A stretch of DNA of 64,000 nucleotides from Aphrophora alni. Its lineage: Eukaryota > Arthropoda > Insecta > Hemiptera > Aphrophoridae. Position 1 is the stretch's first letter. Each line of letters begins with the position of its first letter. The notes below the pieces were generated by a model. It did no database searches. It saw only the letters and a list, made by a program, of their open reading frames with translations, and was not told the DNA's origin. The stretch is taken from positions 90,699,301 to 90,763,300 of the forward strand of contig OY740770.1 in assembly GCA_963513935.1 (NCBI GenBank), read 5' to 3'. Positions 42,879 to 54,409 of this stretch are shown here, one piece after another. Made by a program: the position numbers and the translations under genes.

Positions 42879-44980
42879 GCAAATTGCAATAAAATGTTAA
42901 CATTCCCTATTATGTTCTATTAGTCTGGCAATTTCATTATTCTTACATTTTTTTGGGTTAATCTTGTCTTTTTTTTTATTTCATACCTTGTATAAACTAC
43001 AATTTTCATTAAGGAAACTCATTTATTATATTTGTATAAGCAATTATTATGACGTCAACCATGGGACTATAACTTCAACGCACACCAATGGGACTTTTAA
43101 ATCTCTATATGTTTTAATAATTTTTAAAAGCTGAAGGTCAGCATGAAGGAATGAATAGACAAATTAGGTAAACAACAGACACTGGTAATTCTTTATATCT
43201 CTTAGTTTTTTTTTTTTACCTTATGATACTTAAATTATGTTCCAAAAATTTATATGTTTACCCTTTATTGCCATTATCAATAGATAATTAGACACCCAAC
43301 AAACAATTACATTGTCTAATTTAAAAATACATCTATTTTTTCCCATATATGTTTACATTTAACTAAGAATAAATTGACTCCAACCCTTCTATAAATATTT
43401 ATAATCATTAGAAGTCCTTTACTTGTACATTACCATTTATTAATATATCCACAAACTTTTCTATTTCGTATTTTGTTTTTTGAAGGCAGATATTGTTTCG
43501 TATAAAGAAAAGATAAATTTGAAAAAATCATTACCTGTTCACACATTAATCCAAATAAAAGAGCGAAAATTATCCGTTTCTTTGAATACAAAAATAATAT
43601 CACTAAAAAGCGGTAGCCGTGCTTTTATCACAATTTGATCATTTAATGAAGATATTAAGGTTGACTTTTGTTTGTCCATATATAACAGAATCGTGATATT
43701 TTTTATTAGGCTTTTACAATAAATTTAGCGGTTATGGTCAACCAATTAGACATACAAACAAAAATGATACATAAAATAATAATTATAAAAATGTTTGCTG
43801 TAGTTTAGTTAATAAAAGTTTTACAAACTGTTCTTAATGTAAAAATAATATATGTGAACATTTCATCATTTATAAAACACTATTTTCTTACAATTAATTT
43901 GGTAGCCAATTTGATCGATACACATGTATATTACTTGCTTTAGTATTAACATTTTACAAAAATAACAAATAACAAATACAGAAAAAAAGAAGATAACATA
44001 AAATTATATCTACACTTTTAATTCAGTGTCCTAATATGTTGGTAAAATATTAAGAATACATAATCAAAGTCAAGTTATCAATCAATTATTTAAATATTTA
44101 TTCCATATTATGTATAATCTGGGCTGAATCCTGTATATGGAAACTGTATTTATAATTATTAAATACAAGAGAGTTATTAAGGACACTTCTTCTGGGATCC
44201 TTATGACTCTGCTTAATAGAATATCCATTTTCTCTCCCATTCAATCTCCGAAAGGAAATTGCTTACTCAGAAATTATCATTTAGTGTTTAGAAACCCACC
44301 GTTACAAGAAGTGTTTTTCGGTAAAGCAATAATTATTTGAATAGCAAATGAAGAGACATTCACCAAATGAGCTTGCAAAAATAATTGTAATGCGTGTGAT
44401 ATTTTATAAGATTCGATTTAGATGCAGTCTTATAAAAAACGAAAGGGTGATAAAATAGTATTTAAGTAACAAAATTGAATTTTGTCAAATGTATTGCTGA
44501 TTTATATTACTTGTGAGAATTTTTTTATAATTAAGGAACAGTGAGCAATCTTTGATACATATTTGATTGAAACTCTAATTAAAATAATTTGTTATAAACG
44601 AATGTAAGCTATTAATTGTTTGTATGATTCATTTTATAACTTTCACTAGGGACATGAATTTAAAAAAAGTAAATGTGTGCTTATTTTTTTTAAATATAAT
44701 TCATATATATACCTACTCAGTTTTCATTGCCATGATTTATTATTTAGTTTTTATTTGATTTTGACACTAATTACCTACGTTAAATATTATAAGCAATAAT
44801 ACATCTGTATGTAATTACACAACTAAATTCTATAATTAAAAACGCACACAAGGTTTTTAATCGGTTGAACTGTATTTTTACGGTAATAATAGCAAATAGA
44901 TTGAAATAACTAGTAGAAATTGAGTATTGACAAAAAGTCAGCGAATAATGCAAAAATTTAAACATTTCTTTTGCGGCTCG

Positions 44981-45038
44981 CTAGTAAGAGAACTAGTAAG
45001 ATATGTAGTTCATCGCAGAACTAGTAAGATATGTAGTT
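44981..45038. repeat. tandem duplication, period 28
   Basis: AGAACTAGTAAGATATGTAG is repeated exactly at 44989 and 45017, with a partial CTAGTAAGAG unit just before. A recent local duplication. Confidence 0.8.
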
Positions 45039-46234
45039 TAAGAATAATTTCAAAGTATCAATATATTACTTATTTCCTCGTCAGTTTTTGGGGTTATATA
45101 GATTTAATGAATGGTAATCATAACTCAAAAATAATGATTATTACTAAGTTTTGTCTATTAAAGATATTGGAAGTGTACGAATCTTAAAGCACGTTAAAAA
45201 ACTTGTTTTTATTGATTGAAATTAATAATTCTCTCACAATGACAAATAATTAATAATCAAAACAAAAAATATGTAAAAGCAAAATAACTAAAATTAGTAC
45301 ATGTAATAGTTTCGTCATCTCTCAGAGATTCAAGGTTTAAGTTTTGAAATACAGAGATAATTACACAAATAATGTTAATAAATGATCTCTCGTGGGTATG
45401 TAGCACATTTCTTCACGTGTAATATTTAGATATGATGAGTTAGTTAGTGAACAATCACTTTATTTAAAATGAACGTTCTAGTTGTAAAAAGTGGAGAGTT
45501 TTTGAATAATTATTACGAAAAATGTTTTTCACAAGACGTGAAACGGAGTAAAGTTTAAGAAAATCCATCTATGTTCCTACTTTCTCTAAAAGATTATCGT
45601 TATTTTCCATTTCCTAGTCAATAAGCTATAAAACGAAAATATATTATAAAATAAAATGTTTGTTGGAACATAATTTATATATTGGAACGTAGATGTTAAA
45701 TTGTATAGCATCTTTTGGATGGAATTATTACAAGTTGACTTTACCTACAAACATTTAATTTCACTTTTTTTCTCATATGTATTAACTTATAAATAAATAT
45801 AGGGACCTTATTTTCAAATTACCTACTGTGATTATAATGTGTTATATTTATTTGAGAACATAAATATGGGACTTTGCTAAAATACTCTTTATATGTGGAT
45901 TTTATATGTTACCTTAAAATAAAATTGTCGCTACATTAAAAAAAAATAAAAACTGGTAATCCACCTAAATTTAGACCCTACTGTTTGAACATTGAGAGTT
46001 TATCTTTATATCTGTTTCTTATTTACACTCTCTGTATCTTACTGAAAACCATTCACGATATGAGTTGTTAATTATTTATCACTTTTTTTTGTACATATTA
46101 GTGTAGCTAATAGGTTTGGTGAAAGTAATGTCAGATGCACATTATAGTTTCATGTTATATTTATTTTTTATTCATATTAATAAGACTGTTTTATTTTAAA
46201 TATTGATTAATTTATATCAATTGATATGGGTAAA

Positions 46235-46545
46235 ATATTAAATTTTACAAAGTAACATATGATTACTTTAAACAACCAAACGACTTACAAAACATAAATA
46301 TTTTAATTACTATGTTACATCTTATGCTTGTCGAAACAATACTAAATAATATCTGGCGATAGTCGATATTACAAAGAGTTGTGCCTTTGTACTGTAATAA
46401 GGAACTATGATCCTTTGACATAATGAATATTTAAGCTGCCTCATCTCTTGGAATTACAGTTTAAAATAAAACAGAACATCGTTGAAAAAAACAAACAAAT
46501 GGGTCACCTTCTCACTATTGATTCTTATTTGATGAATAGAATAAA
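46235..46545 (+). repeat. dispersed repeat R3, copy 2
   Basis: Partner of 38010-38325, in the same orientation and order of conserved words; similarity may continue weakly to about 46600. The left edge lies close to ATATTAAATTTTACAAAG, but no clear terminal repeat or target duplication was seen. Confidence 0.7.
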
Positions 46546-46838
46546 TGCAATTTCCCTTCTCTGTTTATTTCTTTATTTATTCTTTAAAGAATTGGTTTTT
46601 CAATCCATCTTAACTAGTAGATAGTATTTATATGTTATCCTGACACACCTTACACAATTGAGTCATACTTACGAATAGGGGTACTTTTAACGTTACTTCG
46701 CTTCCCGGACAAATAGGACGAGGTCATAAAGCGATGTTGTAGATATGTCGGACATACTGTTTCAAAGTCTTAGACCTCGCGGGTTGTGCAATGTTTCACC
46801 GTAGTACAGTCATTATCATAACTTTTTATTTATAAGTG

Positions 46839-47015
46839 GGAATAATAAAAGCTGTACTTCTGTATGGCATTGAGAGTGCTAGGAGGTCTACGTGTTTCCT
46901 CTTACGATTGCGACAAATGATGCAGTAGAAGTACTGATATTTATATTTGTGAGTTCTATTATTGGGCGTTGTATTTGCGAGTCATGGATGGATAGTTCTT
47001 ATGAATTACTACGGC
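46839..47015 (+). pseudogene. possible LINE reverse transcriptase C-terminal relic
   Basis: The plus strand reads GIIKAVLLYGIESARRSTC, close to the VK.VLLYG.E.W motif after the polymerase domain of many non-LTR reverse transcriptases. About 30 codons on, SSIIGRCICESWMDSSYELL resembles the following LR.I..I.W.D..SN.ELL step of those proteins. Stops interrupt both parts. The match is short; it may be a decayed RTE- or Jockey-like fragment or coincidence. Confidence 0.35.
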
Positions 47016-47227
47016 GTCTCATATAAAGCTCTTTTTCCCTAAGTGGAGTTAATGAATGAGGTTGATTTCTTTATAGAAACATGTGATGACTTTACTACGG
47101 AAAAACCCCAACAGCCTTCTCTTTCGTAATCATAATAATGATTATATATCATCGTTACAACGTTCCAGAGAGGGGTCGACGACCTATAAAATATAAACAA
47201 ACCTAAAGAGACGGGGTGAGGAGTGTA

Positions 47228-47289
47228 TATAATGTAGGGTGTAGGGTGTATAATCTAGGATGTAGTGTGTTTAATGTAGGATGAATTGT
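47228..47289. repeat. degenerate TGTAGGGTGTATAA tandem repeat
   Basis: Four imperfect copies of a 13-19 base unit around TGTAGG and GTGTATAAT. Local duplication; no evidence of function. Confidence 0.65.
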
Positions 47290-47416
47290 GAAAATCAATA
47301 AAAAACGGGCCATAAAACTTGAAAATCTCTCAAAAATCTGCCCCTGAATATTGAAAATCTGTCAAAAACTGGCCCTAAAACGGTAATATTAGGCAAAGAC
47401 GGGCCATGAAATGGGA
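47290..47416. repeat. degenerate 31-base tandem repeat, about four copies
   Basis: Units start at about 47290, 47321, 47353 and 47383. Each carries GAAAATC-like sequence, an A-rich middle and GGGCC or GGCCC followed by TAAAA or TGAA. Identity between units is about 65-75%. Minisatellite-like, and GC-richer than its context. Confidence 0.65.
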
Positions 47417-47603
47417 ATATCCGTCGTAACGGCGGAAAGACAATTTGAAGAAGAGATTACGGCTTCGAAACTCGTCGTAACATAATATAAATAGGAATTC
47501 AAACGTTGGATGAGAACAGATAACAATAGAAATTCTACATATATACGTATATATAAATATATAATGGAGCGTTACTAATAAATCAATCGTGATGTGTTAC
47601 GGT

Positions 47604-47867
47604 TTATTGTAAATAAGGTTGGTGACGGGACCAGAGATAGTGATGCGTTAAGGATTTTGATGACAATGACTTCACTATGCGTAATGTGGAGTAATTAAAT
47701 TCCATCAAGATCAATAACCCCACGTCAATTACGACAGGTCCAATGTCCCCATACATATCTAGATGACATTGACCCCAACACATTCTACAAAGGTCAACAC
47801 AGTTTGGGCAGGGCCCTATTGGCACGACCAAAGGGATATTGTTTAGTTCACGTGACAAAATGGACAC
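47604..47867 (-). CDS. hypothetical 87-codon frame with Cys cluster
   Basis: I do not recognise this frame. It contains GPCPNCVDLCRMCWGQCH, six cysteines and a histidine in 18 residues, of a zinc-binding kind of spacing (CxxC, CxxC, CxxxC). It lies in a locally GC-richer patch, and open sequence continues upstream as DPAHIRSDV. There is no splice, promoter or second copy in the window to support it. It may be a fragment of a transposon gene or chance. Confidence 0.15.
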   Translation of the reverse strand: MSILSRELNNIPLVVPIGPCPNCVDLCRMCWGQCHLDMYGDIGPVVIDVGLLILMEFNYSTLRIVKSLSSKSLTHHYLWSRHQPYLQ

Positions 47868-48068
47868 ATCTGATCGGATGTGGGCTGGATCAAATGGCTG
47901 GTATTAGGTCACCTGAGCTGAAGTTGTCCACTGATAGGTCGAATATTCAAGTGCCAAAAACTCTACAACGTTCATTTTTTTAGATTTCATATTTTTTACG
48001 TGTTTTACATTTTATGTTTATTATTTACTAAAAAAAGCACGTAAATTTATACTGACATTTATATATTA

Positions 48069-48073
48069 ATATA

Positions 48074-48108
<35 letters not shown>
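48069..48108. repeat. (AT)n microsatellite, imperfect
   Basis: Alternating AT with a few breaks, about 40 bases in an AT-only neighbourhood. Confidence 0.85.
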
Positions 48109-48111
<3 letters not shown>

Positions 48112-49062
48112 ATTATAATATATATTAATATATTCTTCAATTTTTAATTAAAATAATTATATAATTCTACTTCTCTTTGCTTCCTAATTTATTCCTTATC
48201 AAATGATAAATTATCTTCCTCTTGTATGAACTTAGTTTTCTCTAGATAACCTAGATTTGGCTTCTTTCCATGATTTATAATTCATATATCCTTTTCTTAG
48301 CAGATTGTAAATAAATAGAACATTGTGATGATATCTCATTATTTTATAGTGAGATTGAATGATTGTAATATTTATTGTTTTCTAGGAGCAGTTAAAATTC
48401 CTTTTTTTGTTTTCAGTATTCCTAACTCTTACATATCATTTGGAACTGTATAAAAAGAAATTTTAAATTCATAAAAATATCACTCTCCTGTTTTCGAAAA
48501 TGATTCTGTCCTACTATTATTTGTTGTCTACTGAATTTTCTTTAATCTCTTTGAAATTAATTTGTAACAGAATAAAACTACAGTAAAAACAATAAGTACG
48601 GAATGAATGACTTTATTTCTCACAGTCTGTGGTTTTTGCGATTCTATCTATAAGGAATAACAACTGAATTTTTGTAAATTCCATTCATAACCTTTATATT
48701 TGCTTGTATATACTACATTACGCCGCATTCACTCAATATTGTGGAATTTTAAAACATGTTAAATTTGATATTTACATAAGTTTTCTAAAATTATAAAATC
48801 TGCCTGGAAGAAATCTATGAAAAAATGAAAAGATATCTATTTTTATCTTTTTTGACTAATTGTACCCTTTTAAAATTATTATTATCAATCTTGTAAAACC
48901 GGTAATTTTAAGAAGCAAATGGATTTGAAATTGATATAAATCCCTTTAGGTTCTCTATTATCTACAATTTGAAGTAAGTTTTTTATTTTATAATTTATTT
49001 ATAAGTTGCCATATACCAATAATTATTTTGTGTGGTTGGTCGACCTCCATTTTAGCTGCTAT

Positions 49063-49124
49063 GCCCGTATATAAACGGGCACAGCAATGACAGTGTTGAG
49101 CGCTACGCCCGTTTATAAACGGTC
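49063..49124. repeat. two related palindromes, GCCCGTNTATAAACGGGC
   Basis: GCCCGTATATAAACGGGC (49063-49080) is a near-perfect palindrome. A second version, GCCCGTTTATAAACGGTC (49107-49124), follows with its start 44 bases later. Both are preceded by a GC-rich GC(T/G)CTAYG-like lead-in. Paired palindromes of this kind occur as subterminal repeats of DNA transposons, but no terminus was found here. Confidence 0.65.
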
Positions 49125-49142
49125 TACTTTGTATTCTCATGA

Positions 49143-49207
49143 AAAAAAATAATAAAAAAAATAAAATAAATAAAAATAAAATAAAATAAAAAAAATAAAA
49201 TAAAATA
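49143..49207. repeat. A-rich (AAAT/AAAAT) low-complexity tract
   Basis: Runs of A interrupted by single T, immediately right of the paired palindromes. Confidence 0.8.
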
Positions 49208-50066
49208 CAAAACTGGTTATTATTATTAATTTGTGTCTTTTTTTATTATTTACTATGTTTAGTTATAATGTGAGAGTTTTTAAGTTTATTCAAGTTTGTT
49301 CAGGTTAGGTTAGGATATTTTAAATATAAAAAATTAAACTACGTAAATAAATTGTATGACTAAAATTTGTATATTATTATTTTAAAAACATATAAAAGTG
49401 ACTAAATTTAAAATAAAAAAAAAATTTAAAAAAAACTAAAAAAAAAAAACTTAGCACTAGGGGTCTGCACAAGTTCAAAAAACCATAATTAGAATGGTAA
49501 AAGTAAGAAGAATAAAATAGGTTTTGTAAAATAAAAAAATTTAAAAAAACATACTAAACACGTGTAAAATAAGCCTAATAAATAAACCGTAAAGAGCTAT
49601 TAAAAATTGGCAGAGACAAGATAATTAATGTGCATTACTCACAAATTTGACCTTTATTTAAATCATAGTTTGGATAGTAAGAGCAACTCAAACCATTCTT
49701 TCCACACTCACCCACACTCACAATGAATGGCACATTATTTTAATTTTATCTTTTCATAAAAATAGTTAGAACATTTTTCACAATACAGTTTTACTTTAGT
49801 TTTATTATTTGAAAAATAAGACATTCATAACATAATAATTTACAAACTGTACACATTATTTAATTGGATTTATTTTAGTGTGTAGTATGACGTTATAAGT
49901 TTGAAAACATTCCTAGGAATGAAATGTTAACCAGTATTTATAATTCAATTCTTAAAGAAATAAGATACATTTTTTTTTACTTATAATAAATAGAATTTTT
50001 TTACATAGGTAAATGATTAAAATTGTTTTATGAAAATTCAATCTCAGTGCTTGCGAACAAAATACT

Positions 50067-50068
<2 letters not shown>

Positions 50069-50100
<32 letters not shown>
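50069..50100. repeat. poly(T) tract, 32 bases
   Basis: A pure T run. It could be the poly(A) tail of a retroposon on the minus strand, but the sequence at 50101-50400 shows no recognisable body. Confidence 0.85.
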
Positions 50101-50104
<4 letters not shown>

Positions 50105-51139
50105 GACCTTAGGGGAAATCATGATGAACATAAAGTTTTATATATTACATCAAAATTCATAAATTTAAATATTAAAAAAATAACTGCTGTTTTCTTAAAC
50201 TTAACAATATCATTAGGTTTATGAATTTAAACGAAGTAGAATATGATAAAAATCAAAACGCTAAACATTTTCATTTGATTAAGACACATTTTTCATATTT
50301 ATTAACAGATCATTAAAACAAAAACTGAAAATTCAGATTAAACATTCATGCATGAGAAACCTGTTAATGTATTAATTTATAAACCTAAGTGTAAGGTAGA
50401 TTTTTTAGTAATTTATATTTCATTTTTTATCGGTTTTAATTTGTTTAACATTTAAACATTTTTCAATGTAATTTTTGTTTTGGGTTCTCTTTCTTTTTAA
50501 AGTGATTCCACTTTATATATTTATTGCAAAAGTTGTTTCAAAAGTGTAACCCGTATAAAATAGTAAAAAAGATTACAAATTTCTTGATAATGTTGATTGC
50601 ACGATTAATATTCAATTCATTTACTCAAATTATCCCGAATTTGTTATTGTAAATATTATAATGTACACGTTTCACAAATAATATGGAGTAAATTAACATG
50701 GTATGTCATTTTTTTAAATTAACTGTTGCGCGTTTTTGCTAAAAAATAGCGTTTCAAGCAGCATTAGGACGGTCCACCATTATTAGAATAATATTTATTA
50801 AGAATAGTGAATAGAATAAAATATAAATATTAAGTAAAGTTTTAATACACTTACTGGAATAAAATATTTTGTAAACAGGGTTACATCTCTTATATGACTT
50901 AAATATATACGAACTCGACAAAATGGGTAACTGAAAAAATTAATATATTAATAATTAACAGTATGGAAGATGGCGAAGGTCTCCAAGCAAAGGATAACAT
51001 TGCACTTCTTATACATCGTACGAAAAATGGTTGTGCTTCCTTCTCCACTAATCTCTTCTTATTTTATATGGTGTGATGATAACTAAATGACAATGTAATT
51101 GTAGCGTATATAATCAGAAACCGTGTTTCTGGAAAAACT

Positions 51140-51360
51140 ACTTCTTAGAAGACAGAGGTCGCCCAAATGGTCAAGTAGGTGTGGACAGGTTCTCTTCTAA
51201 AGACAAGCTGGAATTCCAAGTTACATGACTTCTTCTTAGTAGAATGCATTCTGAATAACCACGTCCATCAGCCAAGTAAGGATTTGGCAGTACCACTTCT
51301 TATACCTTATCCCAGTTTGGTAATGAGAAATACTATGACCCGATCTATGAGTCCTTCCCT
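51140..51360 (-). pseudogene. piggyBac-like transposase relic, C-terminal part
   Basis: The minus strand reads GRTHRSGHSISHYQTGIR directly followed by WYCQILTWLMDVVIQNAF (after KK) and, one frame over, NLEFQLVFRREPVHTYL. This matches the piggyBac pattern MGGVDR.DQ..S.YR...R.KKWW..IF.WLLD....NA..LY....L.FR......YL, with the GGVDR.DQ step damaged. Stops and a frameshift follow the NAF motif. The central part of a similar transposase lies on the same strand at 55278-55690, on the other side of the BEL element, so one old piggyBac copy was probably interrupted. piggyBac transposases cut and paste at TTAA; this one is dead. Confidence 0.7.
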
Positions 51361-51597
51361 TTTTGTATGTAGTAATCTGTAAACAATTCAGGTCTTGATT
51401 CAAGGATGTTTCTTATCTGCTTGGGAGTACCGTTGTTTGATATTGCGGTTGGTTTAACGACTGTGGTAAAAGTGGATGGTTTAGTAATATATTTTAGATT
51501 GGGAAGTAGATAGAAATGAAAAATACATGAAAAGGTTAATTGATATTTTGAAATTATTACCAACTAATCAAATGGTTTTTGATTAATTTTGCTGTCA

Positions 51598-52040
51598 TGT
51601 TTAGTTAAGATCTAATGTCACAGTACCTTGTAGAGGCGGCGTTCCTTTCTTGGTAATGTTCTGTCGTCAAGAATGCCCGTGTGCACACGCGAGAACAGCT
51701 GCTCTAAACGCACAACCTAAATACAATTTTAAGTCATAAACACATAACAAAAACACTTGACTTCTTAGTAACTAAACATGACAATTAATTGTTTATGAGT
51801 CACAATTAATTAATTTGTTGGCCGAAATGAGTATAATAAAGGAAAAGAAAAAAAGGATTTGTAAATGCGGATTTTTAAGAAGAAACTCCTTTAGGCTACC
51901 TGTTTGAGGTTGAAACTTGGACAGAATGATAAGAGACAAAGGATACAACAAAAAACAGGTGGAGATCTCAGACTTCCGGTTGAAACGGAAACATAAAAAT
52001 AATATTGGAGCGGAACTTTAAACTGTAGATATACTAAACA
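51598..52040 (-). repeat. 3' LTR of the BEL/Pao element
   Basis: On the minus strand it begins TGTTTAGTATATC at 52040 and ends CTAAACA at 51598, with 7-bp terminal inverted repeats TGTTTAG/CTAAACA. The purine tract GTCGGGGGTA (52050-52041) abuts its start. The length of 443 bp is normal for the group. The first 24 bases recur exactly at 55254-55277, which fixes the start. Confidence 0.85.
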
Positions 52041-52236
52041 TACCCCCGACTATAAACCAACCGGTTTATAAAGACGAAGAGAGATGAAAAAGCCAGCACT
52101 AAAGGGAATAAGCGGTGAAACGGATGAATGATGAAGGAAGATGATCCAGCTTAAGAAAGAAGACGTCGAATGAGAATGATGATAGAATTGAAGACAAGGT
52201 GAAATTTCAAAAGTTTCTCTAGTGACAAATAAGGGT

Positions 52237-53400
52237 TTAATTACTGAGAGGTAAGGGAAAAAGTTTCACGGCAGGGCGTGTGAAAACTCCATCCTTGGTT
52301 TTTATAGTGGCAACACGTACGACTCCATCTTCTCCTGGAGATGAAGACAGAATGTGTCCAGTAGGCCAAAAAAGAGGTTTGAGATTTGAATCCTGAATGA
52401 GCACTAAGTCACCAGGCTGTAGATTTGGTGTACTACGATTCCATTTCAGACGTTGTTGCAATGTATGAAGATATTCAAGATGCCACCGCTTCCAGATTTG
52501 CTGTGTGAAGCGTTGAACACGTTGCCACTGTTTTAGTCTATTTAAAGGAATCTGTTCATAAGATGGTTCTGGCAACGCGATGATCGGTCGTCCGATGAGG
52601 AAATGTGCAGGCGTTAATACGTCTAACTCGTTAGGATCTGCTGAAAGAGGAGTTAAAGGTCTTGAATTGAGAATGCCTTCAATTTTCGTAGCTAAAGTAA
52701 CGAAGTCCATGAGATAAAGTTTTTCGATACCTTTTGTTCTAAGAAGATGTGTTTTGACACTTTTGACGGCACCTTCCCAAAGTCCACCTTGATGTGGAGC
52801 AGCTGGAGACAGGAAATGAATTCTAATTCCATGCAGTTTGGTAAATTTATCTATGGTCTCCTTAAATTGAGGTTCATTCAGAATGGTTAGAATACTTTTC
52901 TTAAAGTTGTTTGAAGCTCCGACAAAGTTGGTCCCGCAATCGGAATACAAATTAGAACAAAGTCCACGCCGTGACACAAAACGCGTGAGAACGTCAATGA
53001 AAGCTTGAGTAGAAAGATCAGTAGCGACTTCAATATGAATTGCTTTAGTAGCAAAACAAACAAAAATGCATAAGTAGACTTTGACATCTTGAGCACGACG
53101 CAAAGTATGAATTTTGACAGTGAATGGACCGCAGTAGTCGCATCCAGTATTAATGAATGGTTGAGAAAAGGTAACTCGTTTACGTGGTAAGACTCCCATC
53201 AAAGGCGGACGAGAAGTTGGTTTAAGTTTGAAACAACGAATACATTTGTGTATCTGTTTTCTAATGGTACTCCTTGCTGAAAGGATCCAAAATTTTTTAG
53301 AGATGAGTGATTGTAGCAGTTGTGATCCTGCATGAAGAAACAAACGATGATAATGGTCAATGATTAAGAATGTAATGTGGTGATTCTTTGGTAAAACGGC
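52237..53400 (-). pseudogene. BEL/Pao integrase region, frame largely open
   Basis: Integrase end of BEL pol, which would insert the cDNA into chromosomes. The frame is open from about 53411 to the stop at 52237. In order it has a zinc-binding region HYHRLFLHAG...CIRC, the catalytic core with D in TGCDYCGPF, D in LYSDCGTNFVGA and E in GGLWEGAVKSVK (D,D,E), and a C-terminal domain with LQPGDLVLIQD, WPTGHI, GEDGVVRVATIKTKDG and RPAVKLFPL, typical of BEL/Pao. Just upstream RVGGRITFSS lies in another frame, so a frameshift near 53400-53415 separates integrase from the rest of pol. The integrase itself looks well preserved. Confidence 0.88.
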
Positions 53401-53414
53401 AGGAAAGTTTAGAA

Positions 53415-54409
53415 GTGTAGCTCAATGAAGAAAACGTAATTCTTCCACCCACTCTTATTATGTAGCTGTGATCAAGAAAAGGTGAAAATGAAGCTAAGCG
53501 TGAACAACAAGATGTAGGGTTTGTCCTTAAAAGTTGAATTTCCTTTGAAAAATGTGAATTTTACACTATTTTAATTAGTTGTATTTCTGCAAATTGAAGT
53601 TCTGTGAGAGTTACTGTTCTAGTCACTCTTGATGCAGTGCGGACGTTATGACAAAATCTTAGAACATATGACAGGACGTATAAAGTTTTTGAACACGAAG
53701 AAAATTTGGAAAGTATGTTTAATTCAGTTTGAGACGACGATAAATAAATTGGAAGTGGATTTGAGCGGAGTTCAGAGACAGTGTCCAACACCTGTATAGG
53801 TGATTTTGGCCACTGATGGTGTGAAATTTTAAGCCAAGAAGGCCCGGAAAACCATATCTGATGATTAAGAAGTGCGGAAATAGATAGACCACGGCTGGAA
53901 CAATCAGCAGGATTGTTGCCAGATGGAACATGTGACCAACAGTCAGTTGGAGTCCAGTCCTGAATTAGACTGACGCGATTAGCTATATAAACATTAAGTT
54001 TATATGGTGGAGTAGTGATCCAAGGTAATGTGACCATGGATTCACACCAACATTTGATGATGTCAATAGAACACCGAGTGGATAAAAATTGAATGCAATA
54101 GTGCATTAACTTGGCGAGCAAATGAGCACCGCAAAGCTCTAATCTAGGAAGTGATATGCGCTTGAGAGGAGCGACCTTAGATTTGGCTAAAAGTAGCTTT
54201 GTATTGACAATGTTGTTTGAAGTTGTCGTCCTAATGTAAATGACGGATGAGTAACCTTTATCCGAGGCATCGCAGAAGCCATTGATCTGGATGCTTGTTG
54301 ACTGATGAAGGTTGATGCAACGAGAAATAGAAATGTCTTCCAAATGAGGCAATTCTTGAACGATGTTTTTCCAGCGGAGTTGATGGTCTCTGGAACTGGT
54401 GAATCCCAA
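53415..54409 (-). pseudogene. BEL/Pao RNase H and linker, frameshifted
   Basis: The part of pol that would degrade the RNA template, on the minus strand. It starts with FTSSRDHQLRWKNIVQELPH, then INGFCDASDKGYSSVIYIR, the first acidic motif of the BEL/Pao RNase H, then KSKVAPLKRISLPRLELCGA, CWCESMVTLPWI, VPSGNNPADCSSRG and GPSWL, all recognisable BEL steps in the right order. The frame stops at 53561; the following segment to RVGGRI near 53460 is in another frame. It overlaps the end of the reverse-transcriptase frame because of a frameshift near 54400. Confidence 0.85.

Larger units (their letters stand above)
40159..46234. other. AT-rich non-coding stretch, no gene recognised
   Basis: Contains an (AT)n tract (42719-42775), a perfect hairpin (42849-42878) and a 28-base tandem duplication (44981-45038). 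A GC-richer patch around 40590-40930 has no recognisable protein on either strand. The 67-codon frame at 44137-44340 is unsupported. Confidence 0.6.
47016..51139. other. AT-rich non-coding stretch with tandem repeats and hairpins
   Basis: Holds tandem repeats at 47228-47289 and 47290-47416, a Cys-rich short frame at 47604-47867, an (AT)n tract, a pair of hairpins near 49063-49124, A-rich and T-rich low-complexity tracts, and otherwise nothing recognisable. The piggyBac relic starts at its right edge. Confidence 0.6.

Noticed and set aside
47290..47416. CRISPR-like or satellite array
   Set aside because: Units are degenerate, contiguous and without unique spacers, and the genome is eukaryotic; an ordinary short minisatellite.
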